NCBI RefSeq assembly: GCF_003143995.1
Contig: NZ_QFWG01000004.1
Span: 1 to 64,000, forward strand
DNA: 64,000 nucleotides
DNA from: Pseudoglutamicibacter cumminsii
GTDB lineage: Bacteria > Actinomycetota > Actinomycetes > Actinomycetales > Micrococcaceae
Direction: 5' to 3'
The position numbers and the translations under genes were made by a program. This document shows positions 16,763 through 26,357 of the stretch, piece after piece (positions within the stretch are counted from its first letter, which is position 1; each line of letters starts with the position of its first letter). Under the pieces are notes generated by a model. That model saw only the letters and a list, made by a program, of their open reading frames with translations, searched no databases and was not told the DNA's origin.

Positions 16763-18814
16763 TTAGGCGCCGGGTCCCTGGGGTTCTCCGCCTGGTAGCT
16801 CGGTTCCTCCGGCCGGAGGATCCACGACCGTCACACCATCGCCCGGCTTCGGCTCGGTTCCCTTGCCCTGCGGGTCGCGCTTGATGTCGCGCTCACCACG
16901 CACCGGCGGCAGATCCTGACCAGGGCGGCCCTCGTCGAACAGCCACTGCTTGCGCTCCGGAAGCTTCACGAGGTCATGGAAGATCTCTGCGACCTCAGCC
17001 TGGTTCAGCGTCTCGCGGTCCAGGAGTTCCTTAGCCAAACGGTCCAGAACGTGGCGGTTCTCAGTCAGAATCTGGTATGCCTCAGCGTGAGCGTTATCCA
17101 GGAGCTGACGGACTTCCTTGTCCACAACCTCGGCCATGCCCTCGGAGTAGTCGCGGGTCTGTCCAGCTTCACGCCCCAGGAACGGCTCACCGTTACCGGT
17201 GCCGAGCTGGACAATACCCACCTCGGAACTCATACCGTACTGAGTCACCATCTTGCGGGCAGTCTCGGTTGCCTTCTGAATGTCGTTCGATGCGCCCGTG
17301 GACGGATCGTTGAACACGATCTCCTCCGCGACGCGGCCACCCAACGCGTACGCGAGCTGATCCAACAGCTCCTGACGGGTCACCGAATAACGGTCCTCCG
17401 TCGGCACCACCATTGTGTAGCCCAAAGCACGGCCACGCGGCAGGATCGTAATCTTCGTAACCGGTGCCGAATGATGCAAAGCAGCCGCGACCAGCGCGTG
17501 ACCACCCTCGTGGTACGCCGTCACTTGACGCTCATGCTCACGCATCAAGCGAGTACGCTTCTGCGGGCCAGCCATGACGCGGTCGATCGCCTCATCAATC
17601 GCGCGATCATCAATCAAATGCGCGTTGGAACGAGCCGTCAACAACGCGGCCTCATTCAAGACATTCGCAAGGTCAGCACCCGTGTAGCCAGGGGTCTTCT
17701 TCGCGACAGCCTCAAGGTCAATCCCGTCAACCAGCGGCTTATTGCGCGCGTGAACCTCAAGAATCTTCTTACGGCCCGCAAGATCCGGCGCCTCAACAGG
17801 AACCTGACGGTCAAAACGGCCCGGACGCAACAGGGCTGGATCCAAAACATCCGGACGGTTCGTCGCAGCAATCAAGATGACGTTGGTGTTCGCATCGAAA
17901 CCATCCATCTCAACCAGCAACTGGTTCAGCGTCTGCTCACGCTCGTCGTTACCGCCACCGATGCCGGCGCCACGCTGGCGACCCACCGCATCGATCTCAT
18001 CAACAAAAATGATCGATGGCGACGAATTCTTAGCCTGCTCGAACAAGTCGCGCACGCGGGACGCACCCACACCAACGAACATCTCAACGAAATCGGAACC
18101 CGAAATCGAGAAGAACGGAACCCCGGCCTCGCCAGCAACAGCCTTCGCAACCAGCGTCTTACCGGTACCCGGAGGGCCGTACAGCAAAACACCGCGCGGA
18201 ATCTTCGCGCCAACAGACGCGAACTTCTGCGGAAACTGCAAGAACTCCTGAATCTCGCGGAGCTCCTCAACAGCCTCATCCACGCCAGCCACGTCCTTAA
18301 ACGTGACCTCAGGCATGTCCTTATTGATCATCTTCGCCCGGGACTTACCGAACTGCATGATCTTGCCGGAACCACCCTGGGCACGCGACATCAAGAACAA
18401 GAACAAGCCGAGGATAATGATCATCGGCAACAACAGACCCAACGTGGACAACAGCCAGTTGCTCGTCTGCGGACGGTCCTCAAAGCCCTTTTCCGGCTCG
18501 GCCGCCGCGATCGCCTTAGCAACCTCTTCACCGCGCGTCACCGAATACGTGAACGTGACCTTCTTACCCAGGTCACGGCCCTCATGCTTGACCGGATCCG
18601 ACGTGGTCAGTTCAACCCGGTTACCGTCGTCGTTGAGTTCAACGCGGGTAACCTTCCTGTCCTCAAGGAGCTTCAAACCAACCGACGTCGGAACCTCGTT
18701 ACGCTGCCCGCTCAACAGAGCGGACATACCAACCATGAGCCCAACGACACCCAGAATGACCCAGAAATACCAGGTTTGATACAGCTTCTTCTTAGGCTGA
18801 GTCGTCTTGTCCAT
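16763..18814 (-). CDS. ftsH: ATP-dependent zinc metalloprotease FtsH
   Basis: A 683-residue membrane AAA protease. Two N-terminal membrane segments (about residues 12-30 and 110-132) bracket the periplasmic domain. The AAA module shows Walker A GPPGTGKT near residue 213, Walker [12 protein letters not shown], and the second region of homology [20 protein letters not shown]. The protease zinc site is HEGGH near residue 432, which satisfies HExxH though many homologues have HEAGH. The tail is Pro/Gly-rich. FtsH degrades misfolded and regulatory membrane proteins. It sits after hpt as usual, but folE is displaced by the accessory block. Confidence 0.97.
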   Translation of the reverse strand: MDKTTQPKKKLYQTWYFWVILGVVGLMVGMSALLSGQRNEVPTSVGLKLLEDRKVTRVELNDDGNRVELTTSDPVKHEGRDLGKKVTFTYSVTRGEEVAKAIAAAEPEKGFEDRPQTSNWLLSTLGLLLPMIIILGLFLFLMSRAQGGSGKIMQFGKSRAKMINKDMPEVTFKDVAGVDEAVEELREIQEFLQFPQKFASVGAKIPRGVLLYGPPGTGKTLVAKAVAGEAGVPFFSISGSDFVEMFVGVGASRVRDLFEQAKNSSPSIIFVDEIDAVGRQRGAGIGGGNDEREQTLNQLLVEMDGFDANTNVILIAATNRPDVLDPALLRPGRFDRQVPVEAPDLAGRKKILEVHARNKPLVDGIDLEAVAKKTPGYTGADLANVLNEAALLTARSNAHLIDDRAIDEAIDRVMAGPQKRTRLMREHERQVTAYHEGGHALVAAALHHSAPVTKITILPRGRALGYTMVVPTEDRYSVTRQELLDQLAYALGGRVAEEIVFNDPSTGASNDIQKATETARKMVTQYGMSSEVGIVQLGTGNGEPFLGREAGQTRDYSEGMAEVVDKEVRQLLDNAHAEAYQILTENRHVLDRLAKELLDRETLNQAEVAEIFHDLVKLPERKQWLFDEGRPGQDLPPVRGERDIKRDPQGKGTEPKPGDGVTVVDPPAGGTELPGGEPQGPGA

Positions 18815-18988
18815 TGATGCGCTGACGCGCCTTCCTCTTAGCCACAGCCCCTACCCCACCTGTCGCTGCCAGCTGTTTTCGCCATCACCGGTTGCTTTAG
18901 GGCGGCTGTGAACCGACTTACATACTTTGAAGTTCTAGGTTACCCCTCGACTACCGCGAAAGAGGCACCCCTGTTGCTTCGCGGGCTA

Positions 18989-19546
18989 CTACTCGCTCTG
19001 GTACACGTGCGGTGCGAGTGTGCCGAGCGCATCCAGGTTGCGGTACTTCTCCGCGAAGTCCAGGCCGTAACCGACCACGAACTCGTTCGGAATGTCACGA
19101 CCCACGTACTTGACGTCGATATCCACCTTGATCGCATCCGGCTTGCGCAAGAACGTGCAGATCTCGAGCGAGCGCGGGCCACGCGACTTCAGGTTCGAAA
19201 CCAGCCACGAAAGCGTCAGGCCCGAGTCGATGATGTCCTCAACGATGAGTACGTCGCGGCCCATGAGGTCGGTATCGAGGTCCTTCAGGATCCGCACAAC
19301 ACCCGAGGACTGCGTTCCGGAACCGTAGGAGGACACCGCCATCCAATCCATCGAAACATTGGTCTTCAGCGCGCGCGAAAGGTCAGCCATGATCATCACG
19401 GCACCCTTGAGAACACCGACGAGCAGAAGGTCGCGGCCGGCGTAGTCCTCATCGATTCGCGCGGCCAGGTCGCGAACAACCTGATCGATTTCCTCACGCG
19501 ACATGAGTACGTTTTTTAGGTCATCGGCGACGTGTTCTGGCTTCAC
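18989..19546 (-). CDS. hpt: Hypoxanthine phosphoribosyltransferase
   Basis: A 185-residue purine salvage enzyme converting hypoxanthine or guanine with PRPP to IMP or GMP. The PRPP loop VLIVEDIIDSGLTLSWL is near residue 97, and GVLKGAVMIMADLSRAL and the C-terminal VVGYGLDFAEKYRNL are typical. The start is GTG with AGGGGAAG upstream. It follows tilS, an arrangement conserved across Gram-positive bacteria. The 174-base gap to ftsH holds a weak inverted repeat (CCGCGAA/TTCGCGG near 18955-18987) but no gene. Confidence 0.95.
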   Translation of the reverse strand: MKPEHVADDLKNVLMSREEIDQVVRDLAARIDEDYAGRDLLLVGVLKGAVMIMADLSRALKTNVSMDWMAVSSYGSGTQSSGVVRILKDLDTDLMGRDVLIVEDIIDSGLTLSWLVSNLKSRGPRSLEICTFLRKPDAIKVDIDVKYVGRDIPNEFVVGYGLDFAEKYRNLDALGTLAPHVYQSE

Positions 19547-19686
19547 GAACTTCCCCTTTTTACACGATGTTGTGGCCGGCGGCTTCGAATGTGCAAAGCC
19601 GCTTCATTACATGTTTGCACACCGCGGTGTTCTCTGCAGGTTTTGTGCGCAGATTTATACGCAGATTTGTGCGGTTTCGTGCGTCT

Positions 19687-20778
19687 TTATGCGTCCGATG
19701 CGGCGGATGCGTCCGATGCGGCAGCCGGCGGGCGCCCGATGAACCGGATGACGCTGTGGTCAGGTGTGGTTTTGATGCGGTGGGCGGTGACGTAGCCGTC
19801 GAGCTGGATGGGGCCGGCGGAGCCTTCGCCTGCGGTGAGGCGTTCGAGTGCGGCTGTGCGTTCAGCGGTGGGTGCGCGTCCACCAACGGTTTGCGCGGCG
19901 ATGCGGAGTACGCGGGTGCGGATCGCTTGTGGCGCGTTTTTGAGGAGGTAGCGGTCGAGGTCCCATTGCATGGGTGCTCGGCCTGATGCGCGTGGGCCTT
20001 CGAGGACTTCCGGGGTTTCGGTGAGCGCGCAGGCTTGGAGTGCGGCTTGGGCTTCGTTGTCGAGGTGTTCGGCGTCGTGGCGGGCTTGGGCTGCGGTGCG
20101 CACGAGGTTTGCGAGCGCGCCGTCGCCGAGGATCCGCGTGATTTCGGGCAGGAGTTCGAGCCGGACCTTGTTCCGCAGCGCGAACTCAGGATCTGCGTTG
20201 GTGGGGTCCTCCCACGGCTCCACGCCGTAGGCTTCGCACACGGCTTCGGTGTCTTCGCGCCATACGTCGAGGAAGGGCCGCAAGACGCGGCCACGCTTGT
20301 CAGGGATCCCGGCGATCGCCCGCGTACCGGATCCGCGCGCCAACGCGAGCAGGACCTGTTCGGCTTGGTCGTTCGCGGTGTGGGCGGTCAGTACGAACTC
20401 GGCGCCGACTTCCTGACGTACCAACTCAAGTTCGCGGTATCGAGCCTCGCGCGCATCGTTCTCTGTGCCTTTACCTGGCACCACGATGCGGCGGATCACC
20501 ACGCGGTCCACGCCGAGTTCGCGGCAGGCTCGCGCGGCCCCTTCCGCGGCTTCCGTGCTTCCCGACTGGAGCTGGTGGTCCACGATCGCGGCCGTGACTT
20601 GGCCTGTGAGGTCCCCGTCGCGGCGCATCTGCCCGCACACCGCGGCGAGCGCGAGTGAATCCGCGCCGCCTGATACCGCGAGGACGTAGTTGAGCCCGCC
20701 TGGTAGCCGGTTGCGGAGGGCTTCGCGGGCGCGTTGGATGCGCCGGAACTCTGCGGGAGGGATGCGTTCGTTGTTCAT
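19687..20778 (-). CDS. tilS: tRNA(Ile)-lysidine synthetase
   Basis: TilS attaches lysine to C34 of tRNA-Ile(CAU) so that it reads AUA. This 363-residue protein has the PP-loop SGGADSLALAA near residue 35, HTANDQAEQVLLALARGSGTR, and LLPEITRILGD typical of the N-type ATP pyrophosphatase core, then a short C-terminal domain as in other actinobacterial TilS. The last codons encode a small repeat (ASDAASDA) from an 18-base direct repeat near 19690-19725. The 140-base gap to hpt has further short repeats (GCGCAGATTTATACGCAGAT near 19648-19670) and no gene I can support. Confidence 0.94.
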   Translation of the reverse strand: MNNERIPPAEFRRIQRAREALRNRLPGGLNYVLAVSGGADSLALAAVCGQMRRDGDLTGQVTAAIVDHQLQSGSTEAAEGAARACRELGVDRVVIRRIVVPGKGTENDAREARYRELELVRQEVGAEFVLTAHTANDQAEQVLLALARGSGTRAIAGIPDKRGRVLRPFLDVWREDTEAVCEAYGVEPWEDPTNADPEFALRNKVRLELLPEITRILGDGALANLVRTAAQARHDAEHLDNEAQAALQACALTETPEVLEGPRASGRAPMQWDLDRYLLKNAPQAIRTRVLRIAAQTVGGRAPTAERTAALERLTAGEGSAGPIQLDGYVTAHRIKTTPDHSVIRFIGRPPAAASDASAASDA

Positions 20779-20835
20779 CGTGGCGGGGTTTCGTTGATGG
20801 TGCCGGTTACATGGTGGCCGTCGATTGGCTGCCGC

Positions 20836-22323
20836 TTATTGGCAACCACAGTCGGCGAGCGCTGTGGCGACGGCATCGGCGGAGGCGCGCGCGGCGTCCA
20901 GGTTGCCTTCGACGTCGTTGAACAGGATCGAGAATCCGAGCGGTCGGCCTTCCTTGGTTGTGACGGCGCCGGTGAGCGATATGACGTCGATGAGCGTGCC
21001 GGTTTTGCCGAGCACGAGCGCCTTGGTCTTGTCGCCGTCTAAGCGGTGTTGCAGGGTTCCGGTGGCGCCGGCACGCGGAAGCATGGTTGGTATGAACGCC
21101 AGATCACGACGGATGCGCTCGGCTTTCTTCTTGGCGCTGGCTGTGCTGGGGCCGGCTTGTTTGGCGCCGGCTTGGTCGCCGGTGTTGAGGGTCAGCGCCA
21201 TGGCTTCGGCGAGGGTGCGAGCGGGGACGCGGTTTTCTGGGGAGAGGCCGCTCGCGTCGCGCATGGTGAGGTTGCTGGTGTCCACGTCGAGTTCGTTGAG
21301 GACGCGGATCACGCCTTCGACCGCACCTTCTTCGGTGCCGCCGCGGCCAAGTTTGATGCCCACGAGGCGGCCATAGACTTCGAGGATCACGTTGTCTGAG
21401 TGGGCTTCGGCATACGCGAGCTGTTCACGCACGGTCGCTGAGTGCACCGCGGCGAGCTGACCTTCAACCGTGCCCGTGTTGAACGGGTCGACCTCACGGA
21501 AGCCGGGTTCCGCATCGTTATCCACCGCCGTGACCTCCGAACCCAATGCGTCGCCTAGATGCTTAGCGAACGTCTTCAACGCCGCGGCATCCGGATGCCG
21601 CACCACCGGCGAGTTATGCGCCGCGTCAGTGCGGCCCGCGAACACGGCGATCGGCGTAATGTCCGTGACGTTGTGGCTGGACACCAGATCATCCGACCAG
21701 TCAGCGTGCAGCTGCTCGCCACTAAACATGCGGGTATCCACGCCAACCTTGAGCGCACCGCCGGCCTCCTCAAGCGCCCCGGACGCCTTCAACTCTTTAG
21801 CGGTCTGCTCAGCCAGCGTCTTCAATCCAGCGCGACCATTCGCAACCTTCGGGTCGCCAGCGCCCGGCGCGAGCATCACATCGCCGCCAGCAACCAGCCA
21901 CACAACGAGCGCCTCACCATCCCGCTGCTCCAGCACAGACCGCGTAACCCACGTCTGCTCCAGGCCGAGCGAAGCCACCGCCGCAGTACCCGTCAAAACC
22001 TTCAACGAAGACGCCGGAATCAGAGCCTCACCGTCACCAACGTGAGCGACCTGCTCGCCGGTCACCGCATCGACCACCGAAACCTCAACCCGGCCCGGGC
22101 TACCCTTGAGCGCCGCATCGACCTTTTTCTGTAGCACCGCGGCGTCAGGCGCCGGCCCCACCTCACTCAACGGCGCCGCCGGCAACTCAGCAACCTTAGC
22201 GCTAGCCGCAGGCTCATCCGGGCGGCCAAAATACGCCGACGTGACCTGCGTTGTAGCGACCAACAGGAACGCCACAACCACAGGGATCAAGAAGCGACGC
22301 TGAGATCGGGAACGCGTGGTCAT
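20836..22323 (-). CDS. dacB: D-alanyl-D-alanine carboxypeptidase/endopeptidase (PBP4 type)
   Basis: A 495-residue class C penicillin-binding protein. An N-terminal signal or anchor segment occupies residues 10-32. Active-site motifs are SSLK near residue 103, SDN in EAHSDNVILE near residue 312, and KTG in GKTGTLIDV near residue 443. The long insertion between the first and second motifs is characteristic of the PBP4 family. It acts outside the membrane, trimming or cleaving peptidoglycan cross-links. It precedes tilS with a 57-base gap and is divergent from ppa, matching the conserved actinobacterial order. Confidence 0.93.
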   Translation of the reverse strand: MTTRSRSQRRFLIPVVVAFLLVATTQVTSAYFGRPDEPAASAKVAELPAAPLSEVGPAPDAAVLQKKVDAALKGSPGRVEVSVVDAVTGEQVAHVGDGEALIPASSLKVLTGTAAVASLGLEQTWVTRSVLEQRDGEALVVWLVAGGDVMLAPGAGDPKVANGRAGLKTLAEQTAKELKASGALEEAGGALKVGVDTRMFSGEQLHADWSDDLVSSHNVTDITPIAVFAGRTDAAHNSPVVRHPDAAALKTFAKHLGDALGSEVTAVDNDAEPGFREVDPFNTGTVEGQLAAVHSATVREQLAYAEAHSDNVILEVYGRLVGIKLGRGGTEEGAVEGVIRVLNELDVDTSNLTMRDASGLSPENRVPARTLAEAMALTLNTGDQAGAKQAGPSTASAKKKAERIRRDLAFIPTMLPRAGATGTLQHRLDGDKTKALVLGKTGTLIDVISLTGAVTTKEGRPLGFSILFNDVEGNLDAARASADAVATALADCGCQ

Positions 22324-22438
22324 GAATGGAATCCTACTTCGCCGCCGTCAGTTACCCTTTAAAACTAGAGAAAGCCTGCACCTTTCGGCTAGGCATCCCG
22401 CCGCTAAACAGGCATCCCACCATTAAAGGAGTGCACAC

Positions 22439-22918
22439 ATGAAGCACGATGTGACCATCGAAATCCCTGCCGGCTCCCGTGTCAAGTACGAAGTGGACCA
22501 CGAAACCGGCCGCATCCACCTGGATCGCGTGCTGTTCACCCCTATGCAGTACCCAACCCACTACGGGTACTTTGACGACACCCTCGGCTTGGACGGCGAC
22601 CCGCTGGATGCGCTGGTTTACATCCCAGGCGTTGACCTGCACCCAGGTGTTGTTGTTGAGGCTCGCCCGATCGGCGTTTTGAACATGACCGATGACGGCG
22701 GCGAGGACGCGAAGGTTGTGTGCGTTCCTTCCGACCCACGTTTCGATCACATCCAGAACGTCGAGGACCTCGGCGAGTTCCTGCGCGAGGAGATCGAGCA
22801 CTTCTTCACCCGTTACAAGGACCTCGAGCCAGGTAAGTGGGTCAAGGTTGACGGCTGGGCTGACCGCGCTGCCGCTGAGAAGGAACTTCAGGAGTCGATC
22901 GAGCGCTTCAAGGGCTGA
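22439..22918 (+). CDS. ppa: Inorganic diphosphatase
   Basis: A 159-residue family I pyrophosphatase hydrolysing pyrophosphate released in biosynthesis. The Mg-binding signature [12 protein letters not shown] is near residue 54 and the conserved [13 protein letters not shown] and [13 protein letters not shown] elements are present. AAAGGAG lies eight bases ahead of the ATG. A strong hairpin at 22944-22990 follows the stop and probably terminates it. Confidence 0.97.
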   Translation: MKHDVTIEIPAGSRVKYEVDHETGRIHLDRVLFTPMQYPTHYGYFDDTLGLDGDPLDALVYIPGVDLHPGVVVEARPIGVLNMTDDGGEDAKVVCVPSDPRFDHIQNVEDLGEFLREEIEHFFTRYKDLEPGKWVKVDGWADRAAAEKELQESIERFKG

Positions 22919-22932
22919 GCTCCCTGTTCCAT

Positions 22933-23541
22933 GTGACTTTGACGCAGCAGAACACCCGTGACGTCGGCGATGGCGTGGGTGTTCTGCTGCAGTCGCTTAA
23001 ACGGTCTATAGGCGATGCGGCTGATGGTTTCGCTCGGACCGTGGGCGACGAGGCGGCCGGCTTTGTTGATGAGCCTCGCGATGCGGTCTTGGCTGCGTTG
23101 ACGGGACTGCGGCCCGGCCCGGATGGCGCCGTGTTCCGGGTGGGCATCGGGGTTGCTGGCGCTGATGCCGGCGATGCGGCGGCGGCTCGGTCGCGCGTGG
23201 CTGTTGAGCGGACGGTGCGGGCTCCGGTTCCAGTGGCTGTCGAGGCAGGGCCGGCTGGAGTCGCACTCGAAGGCCTGCCCACTGCGCCGGAAACTGCGGC
23301 TGCCGCTGAGGGCGCCTTGATCCTGTTGGGGGACGTGGTCGCCCGCAGGTCCGCCGCCGATTGGGCTGTGGTTGACCTCCTGCTTCCCGGTGTGCGGGGG
23401 CAACAGAAAGCGATCGCCGAGGCACTAGGGGTCACGGTCCAGGCGGTCTCCCAGACCGTTGCGAGGGCGCGCTGGCGCGAAGAGGTCGCGGGCCGGGAAA
23501 CAGCAGAATTGCTGTTGCGGCTCGCTGCGACCCTCGTTTAG
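22933..23541 (+). CDS. SatD-like protein with C-terminal helix-turn-helix (uncertain start)
   Basis: This open frame of up to 202 residues, beginning at a GTG without a clear binding site, resembles the SatD family. TVGDEAAGF near residue 36 and VFRVGIGVAGAD near residue 67 match the family's core, and GQQKAIAEALGVTVQAVSQT near residue 153 is a helix-turn-helix. SatD proteins are poorly characterised and often accompany SatG-like membrane proteins; none is seen here. The first 20 codons overlap a perfect 14-base stem that looks like the ppa terminator, so the true start could be later, or the hairpin may be regulatory. High GC and codon use support real coding sequence. Confidence 0.6.
   Translation: MTLTQQNTRDVGDGVGVLLQSLKRSIGDAADGFARTVGDEAAGFVDEPRDAVLAALTGLRPGPDGAVFRVGIGVAGADAGDAAAARSRVAVERTVRAPVPVAVEAGPAGVALEGLPTAPETAAAAEGALILLGDVVARRSAADWAVVDLLLPGVRGQQKAIAEALGVTVQAVSQTVARARWREEVAGRETAELLLRLAATLV
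22944..22990 (+). terminator. Strong hairpin after ppa, inside the next open frame
   Basis: GCAGCAGAACACCC pairs perfectly with GGGTGTTCTGCTGC around a 19-base loop. There is no T-run after it. It lies 26 bases past the ppa stop and overlaps the predicted N-terminus of the SatD-like protein. Confidence 0.5.
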
Positions 23542-23589
23542 TTACCCGGCACTAGCTCCGAAACCCTGCGCGGGTTGCATAGGCGGCTT

Positions 23590-25236
23590 CTACTCAGCAA
23601 CCACGCGGAACGTCGTGACCTTCGCGTCCTGCGCACCACGCACGTAACCCGTAGGTGAGGTCGCTACCGCCTGAAGGAACTTCACGATCTCTTCCGTGAT
23701 CTCTTCACCCGGCAGGACGTTCGGGATTCCTGGTGGGTACGCGGCCAATGTGTCCGCGCTGATGCGGCCCACCGCATCTTCCGCGGCAACCACATCGAAA
23801 GCGTCCGCGAAGTAGGCATCGCGTGGCAGCAAGCGCATCGTGCCGGCCTTCGGGATCTCAGGGAACCGCTCCCCTTCGGCGCTGAGCGCTTCAACAGCGT
23901 GCCCGGGCGTGGTCGCTTCCCACGCGTCCGTAGCCACAACCACCGAGTTACCGGAAGCAACCGGGATGTCGGCGGTGTCTTCATCCGCTGGGTTCTGCGC
24001 GGCATCCGCGACGGCCCGCAGCGCTTCAAGAGTGCGCTCAACCGCGGGGGTCGCGAGCGCACCGAAAATGATGACGATGGTCGTGGCGGTGGACATTTCG
24101 CAGTAGATGTCGTGATCGGCGATGAGCCGCTGACGAACCCAGTGGCCCGTGTGCCCCAGACGCGAAACATCCACTGGAATGCGCAGCGTATCGATCTCGT
24201 GGATGTCATCGAACTCGCCGAAGTCATCCGAAAGCACGCGGAAACGGTCGTCCTGACGCAACGCTTCGCGCAGCTCTTCGGCACCGCGCAGTGCGTCTTC
24301 GATGCGGTCGCGGCCGTTGATGAGACCCTGACGAGCAACGTCAAGTGTGCCCTTAAGGATGTTCGAGGCGGAGGTCGATCCGGTCATCGTGTACGCGCGC
24401 TCAACGAAAGGCTCAAGCTTCTTAGCAAGCGGGCCGTGGCCTAGGTGCAGCATCGCGGACTGCGTGAGCGAACCAACCAGCTTGTGGGTCGAAGAAATCA
24501 CGAGGTCTGCCCCGAGCGCTACCGGTGAGCCCGGAAGGTCAGGGTGGAAACCGAAGTGTGGGCCCCACGCGCCATCCACGATGATCGCGGCGTCGTGTGC
24601 GTGCGCAACCTTCGCGAGCCCTTCAACATCGGCCACCGCACCGAAATAGCTCGGCGAAACAACATAGATGCTGTCGACCTTGCGGCCAGCTTCCGCTTCC
24701 GAGGTGAGCGCCTCATCGAGAGCTTCTGGCGTCAAGCCGTGGGTTACGCCGTTGTGGGTATCCACATTCGGGACAACGAAGGACGGCATAAGCCCCGCAA
24801 GCAGAATCCCGTCAGTAAAGCTTGAGTGCATTGCGCGCTGAACCATAACGCGCTCACCAAGTGCGCGCACCGCGATCGCAGCTGTGCGGTTCGCCTGGGA
24901 CGCACCGTTGGTCATGAACCACGTACGGGAGGCGCCCCACGCCTCCGCCGCGAGCTCGAGCGCCTCATCGAGCGGGGTGTTTTCGCCCAGGTCGATGCCG
25001 TCGGTCATAGGTGGGACATCGAGCGCAACACCTCGAGGGCCCAGGAAGTCGACGAGCTCTGGGTAGGAGCGTTCAGCGTCGCATCCGTGGCCGGGAACCA
25101 TGATCTGAAGGGTGTCGCGTTCCGCATGCTCAAGGAGTGCTTGGCCGAACGGCGCACGATGCTGTGCTGGGTTCTGACGGGCGGTGTCACCAACCTGGCG
25201 GGCGGCCTTGTTGAGGTCGGAGGCCGGCTTGCGCAT
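23590..25236 (-). CDS. Orn/Lys/Arg decarboxylase-family PLP enzyme
   Basis: A 548-residue fold-type I PLP enzyme of the Orn/Lys/Arg decarboxylase family. MVPGHGCD near residue 45, WFMTNGASQANRTA, the PLP-aspartate region IIVDGAWGPHFGFHP and the Schiff-base lysine in ISSTHKLVGSLTQSAM are visible, followed by a C-terminal domain ending in GIPNVLPGEEITEEI. Such enzymes make cadaverine, putrescine or agmatine from the amino acid. The start at 25236 has AAGGA seven bases ahead. It is divergent from a LysR gene, its likely regulator. Substrate cannot be assigned from sequence alone. Confidence 0.87.
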   Translation of the reverse strand: MRKPASDLNKAARQVGDTARQNPAQHRAPFGQALLEHAERDTLQIMVPGHGCDAERSYPELVDFLGPRGVALDVPPMTDGIDLGENTPLDEALELAAEAWGASRTWFMTNGASQANRTAAIAVRALGERVMVQRAMHSSFTDGILLAGLMPSFVVPNVDTHNGVTHGLTPEALDEALTSEAEAGRKVDSIYVVSPSYFGAVADVEGLAKVAHAHDAAIIVDGAWGPHFGFHPDLPGSPVALGADLVISSTHKLVGSLTQSAMLHLGHGPLAKKLEPFVERAYTMTGSTSASNILKGTLDVARQGLINGRDRIEDALRGAEELREALRQDDRFRVLSDDFGEFDDIHEIDTLRIPVDVSRLGHTGHWVRQRLIADHDIYCEMSTATTIVIIFGALATPAVERTLEALRAVADAAQNPADEDTADIPVASGNSVVVATDAWEATTPGHAVEALSAEGERFPEIPKAGTMRLLPRDAYFADAFDVVAAEDAVGRISADTLAAYPPGIPNVLPGEEITEEIVKFLQAVATSPTGYVRGAQDAKVTTFRVVAE

Positions 25237-25307
25237 AAAAGTTTCCTTGAGCATAACCTCCATAAGAACACGCAATTTCTTCTATGAGAACGGGTTATTT
25301 TTCTGTA

Positions 25308-25332
25308 TGGCTCTATACTCACTATGGAGCCA
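25308..25332. promoter_or_regulatory. Inverted repeat in the decarboxylase-lysR intergenic region
   Basis: TGGCTC at 25308-25313 and GAGCCA at 25327-25332 flank TATACTCACTATG, an interrupted dyad of the T-N11-A type used by LysR regulators. The 160-base region is clearly more AT-rich than its surroundings and should hold promoters for both divergent genes. Confidence 0.5.
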
Positions 25333-25396
25333 AATCGGCGAGGCTTCCTCGTTACGACTCCAGTTTTGTTCCTACTCCGGCGGCAAGGGCACATTC

Positions 25397-26317
25397 ATGC
25401 TTGATACGCGACAACTCCAGGCGCTCGATGCGATCGCACGGCACGGTTCGGTCGCTAAAGCCGCACGCGCGCTGAGCTGGTCGCAACCCACGGTTGACCA
25501 TCATTTGGGGAATCTTGACCGCGCGGTCGGTTCGCAGCTCACTATCCGCGACACTCGTGGCACTCGCCTAACGCACGCGGGTGAGCTCATGGCGGAGCGT
25601 GCAGCGGAAATCCTCGCGTTATCGGAATCCGCGCTTCGGGACACCAGGGATCTTGCTCGCTTGGGCCGCTCTCGCTTGAAGCTAGGTATCTTCCCCACCG
25701 CTGCCGCGCGCCTGTTGCCGTCGATTGTCCGCAATGCTGAACTGCTTGGCTTCGAGGTTGAGCCGACTCTTGAGGAGAGCCCAGACCTCATCCAGCACAT
25801 CAAGCGCCGGGATCTGGATGCGGCGATCATTTACGCGGTCGAGGGTTATCCGCTGGCTCTGGGTCCGCGTGCACTGCGGATTCCTTTGTACAAGGACGAG
25901 CTCTTACTTGCGGTCCCCACGGATCATTGGGCGGCTGAGCGCACTGTTATTCGCGCTGATGATCTGGCGCCGCTTGCTCGTGAACGCTGGGCTTTGGGTA
26001 CCAAGGAAGGGGACCCGATGGACCAGGTGGTCATGGATGTGTTCTCCGCCGCGGGCCTTCAGTTGAACATTTCGACGCTACGCACTGATGATCTGCCGTC
26101 GCTGCTTGGCTTGGTGGGTGCGGGCCTTGCGGTGGGTTTGATCCCGCATCTCGCTGAGCACATGGTGAACGACGATGTTGCGCTGGTTCCGTTTGAAGAC
26201 GTGCGTTTCGCGCGGCACCTGGAACTTGTGGCTCCGTGGGCTTCGGGACGCACGGGTCACGCTGCGAAGCGGCTGGAGGCCGCGGTCCGCGGCGCTATCG
26301 CCGAAGTCGAGGAGTAG
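25397..26317 (+). CDS. LysR-family transcriptional regulator
   Basis: A 306-residue LysR protein with an N-terminal winged HTH (residues 1-60; VAKAARALSWSQPTVDHHLG is the DNA-binding helix pair) and a substrate-binding domain from about residue 90. The start at 25397 follows AAGGG by seven bases; earlier in-frame codons are in the AT-rich promoter region. It is divergent from the decarboxylase, the standard layout for a LysR regulator and its target. The ligand may be the decarboxylase substrate, by inference only. Confidence 0.9.
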   Translation: MLDTRQLQALDAIARHGSVAKAARALSWSQPTVDHHLGNLDRAVGSQLTIRDTRGTRLTHAGELMAERAAEILALSESALRDTRDLARLGRSRLKLGIFPTAAARLLPSIVRNAELLGFEVEPTLEESPDLIQHIKRRDLDAAIIYAVEGYPLALGPRALRIPLYKDELLLAVPTDHWAAERTVIRADDLAPLARERWALGTKEGDPMDQVVMDVFSAAGLQLNISTLRTDDLPSLLGLVGAGLAVGLIPHLAEHMVNDDVALVPFEDVRFARHLELVAPWASGRTGHAAKRLEAAVRGAIAEVEE

Positions 26318-26357
26318 AAGACTAGAGCAGTGACGCTTGCGGAACGCTCCCGACTAA

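Noticed and set aside
16976-18817. A 613-codon plus-strand frame opposite ftsH
   Set aside because: Antisense shadow of ftsH; no start signal or recognisable domain.
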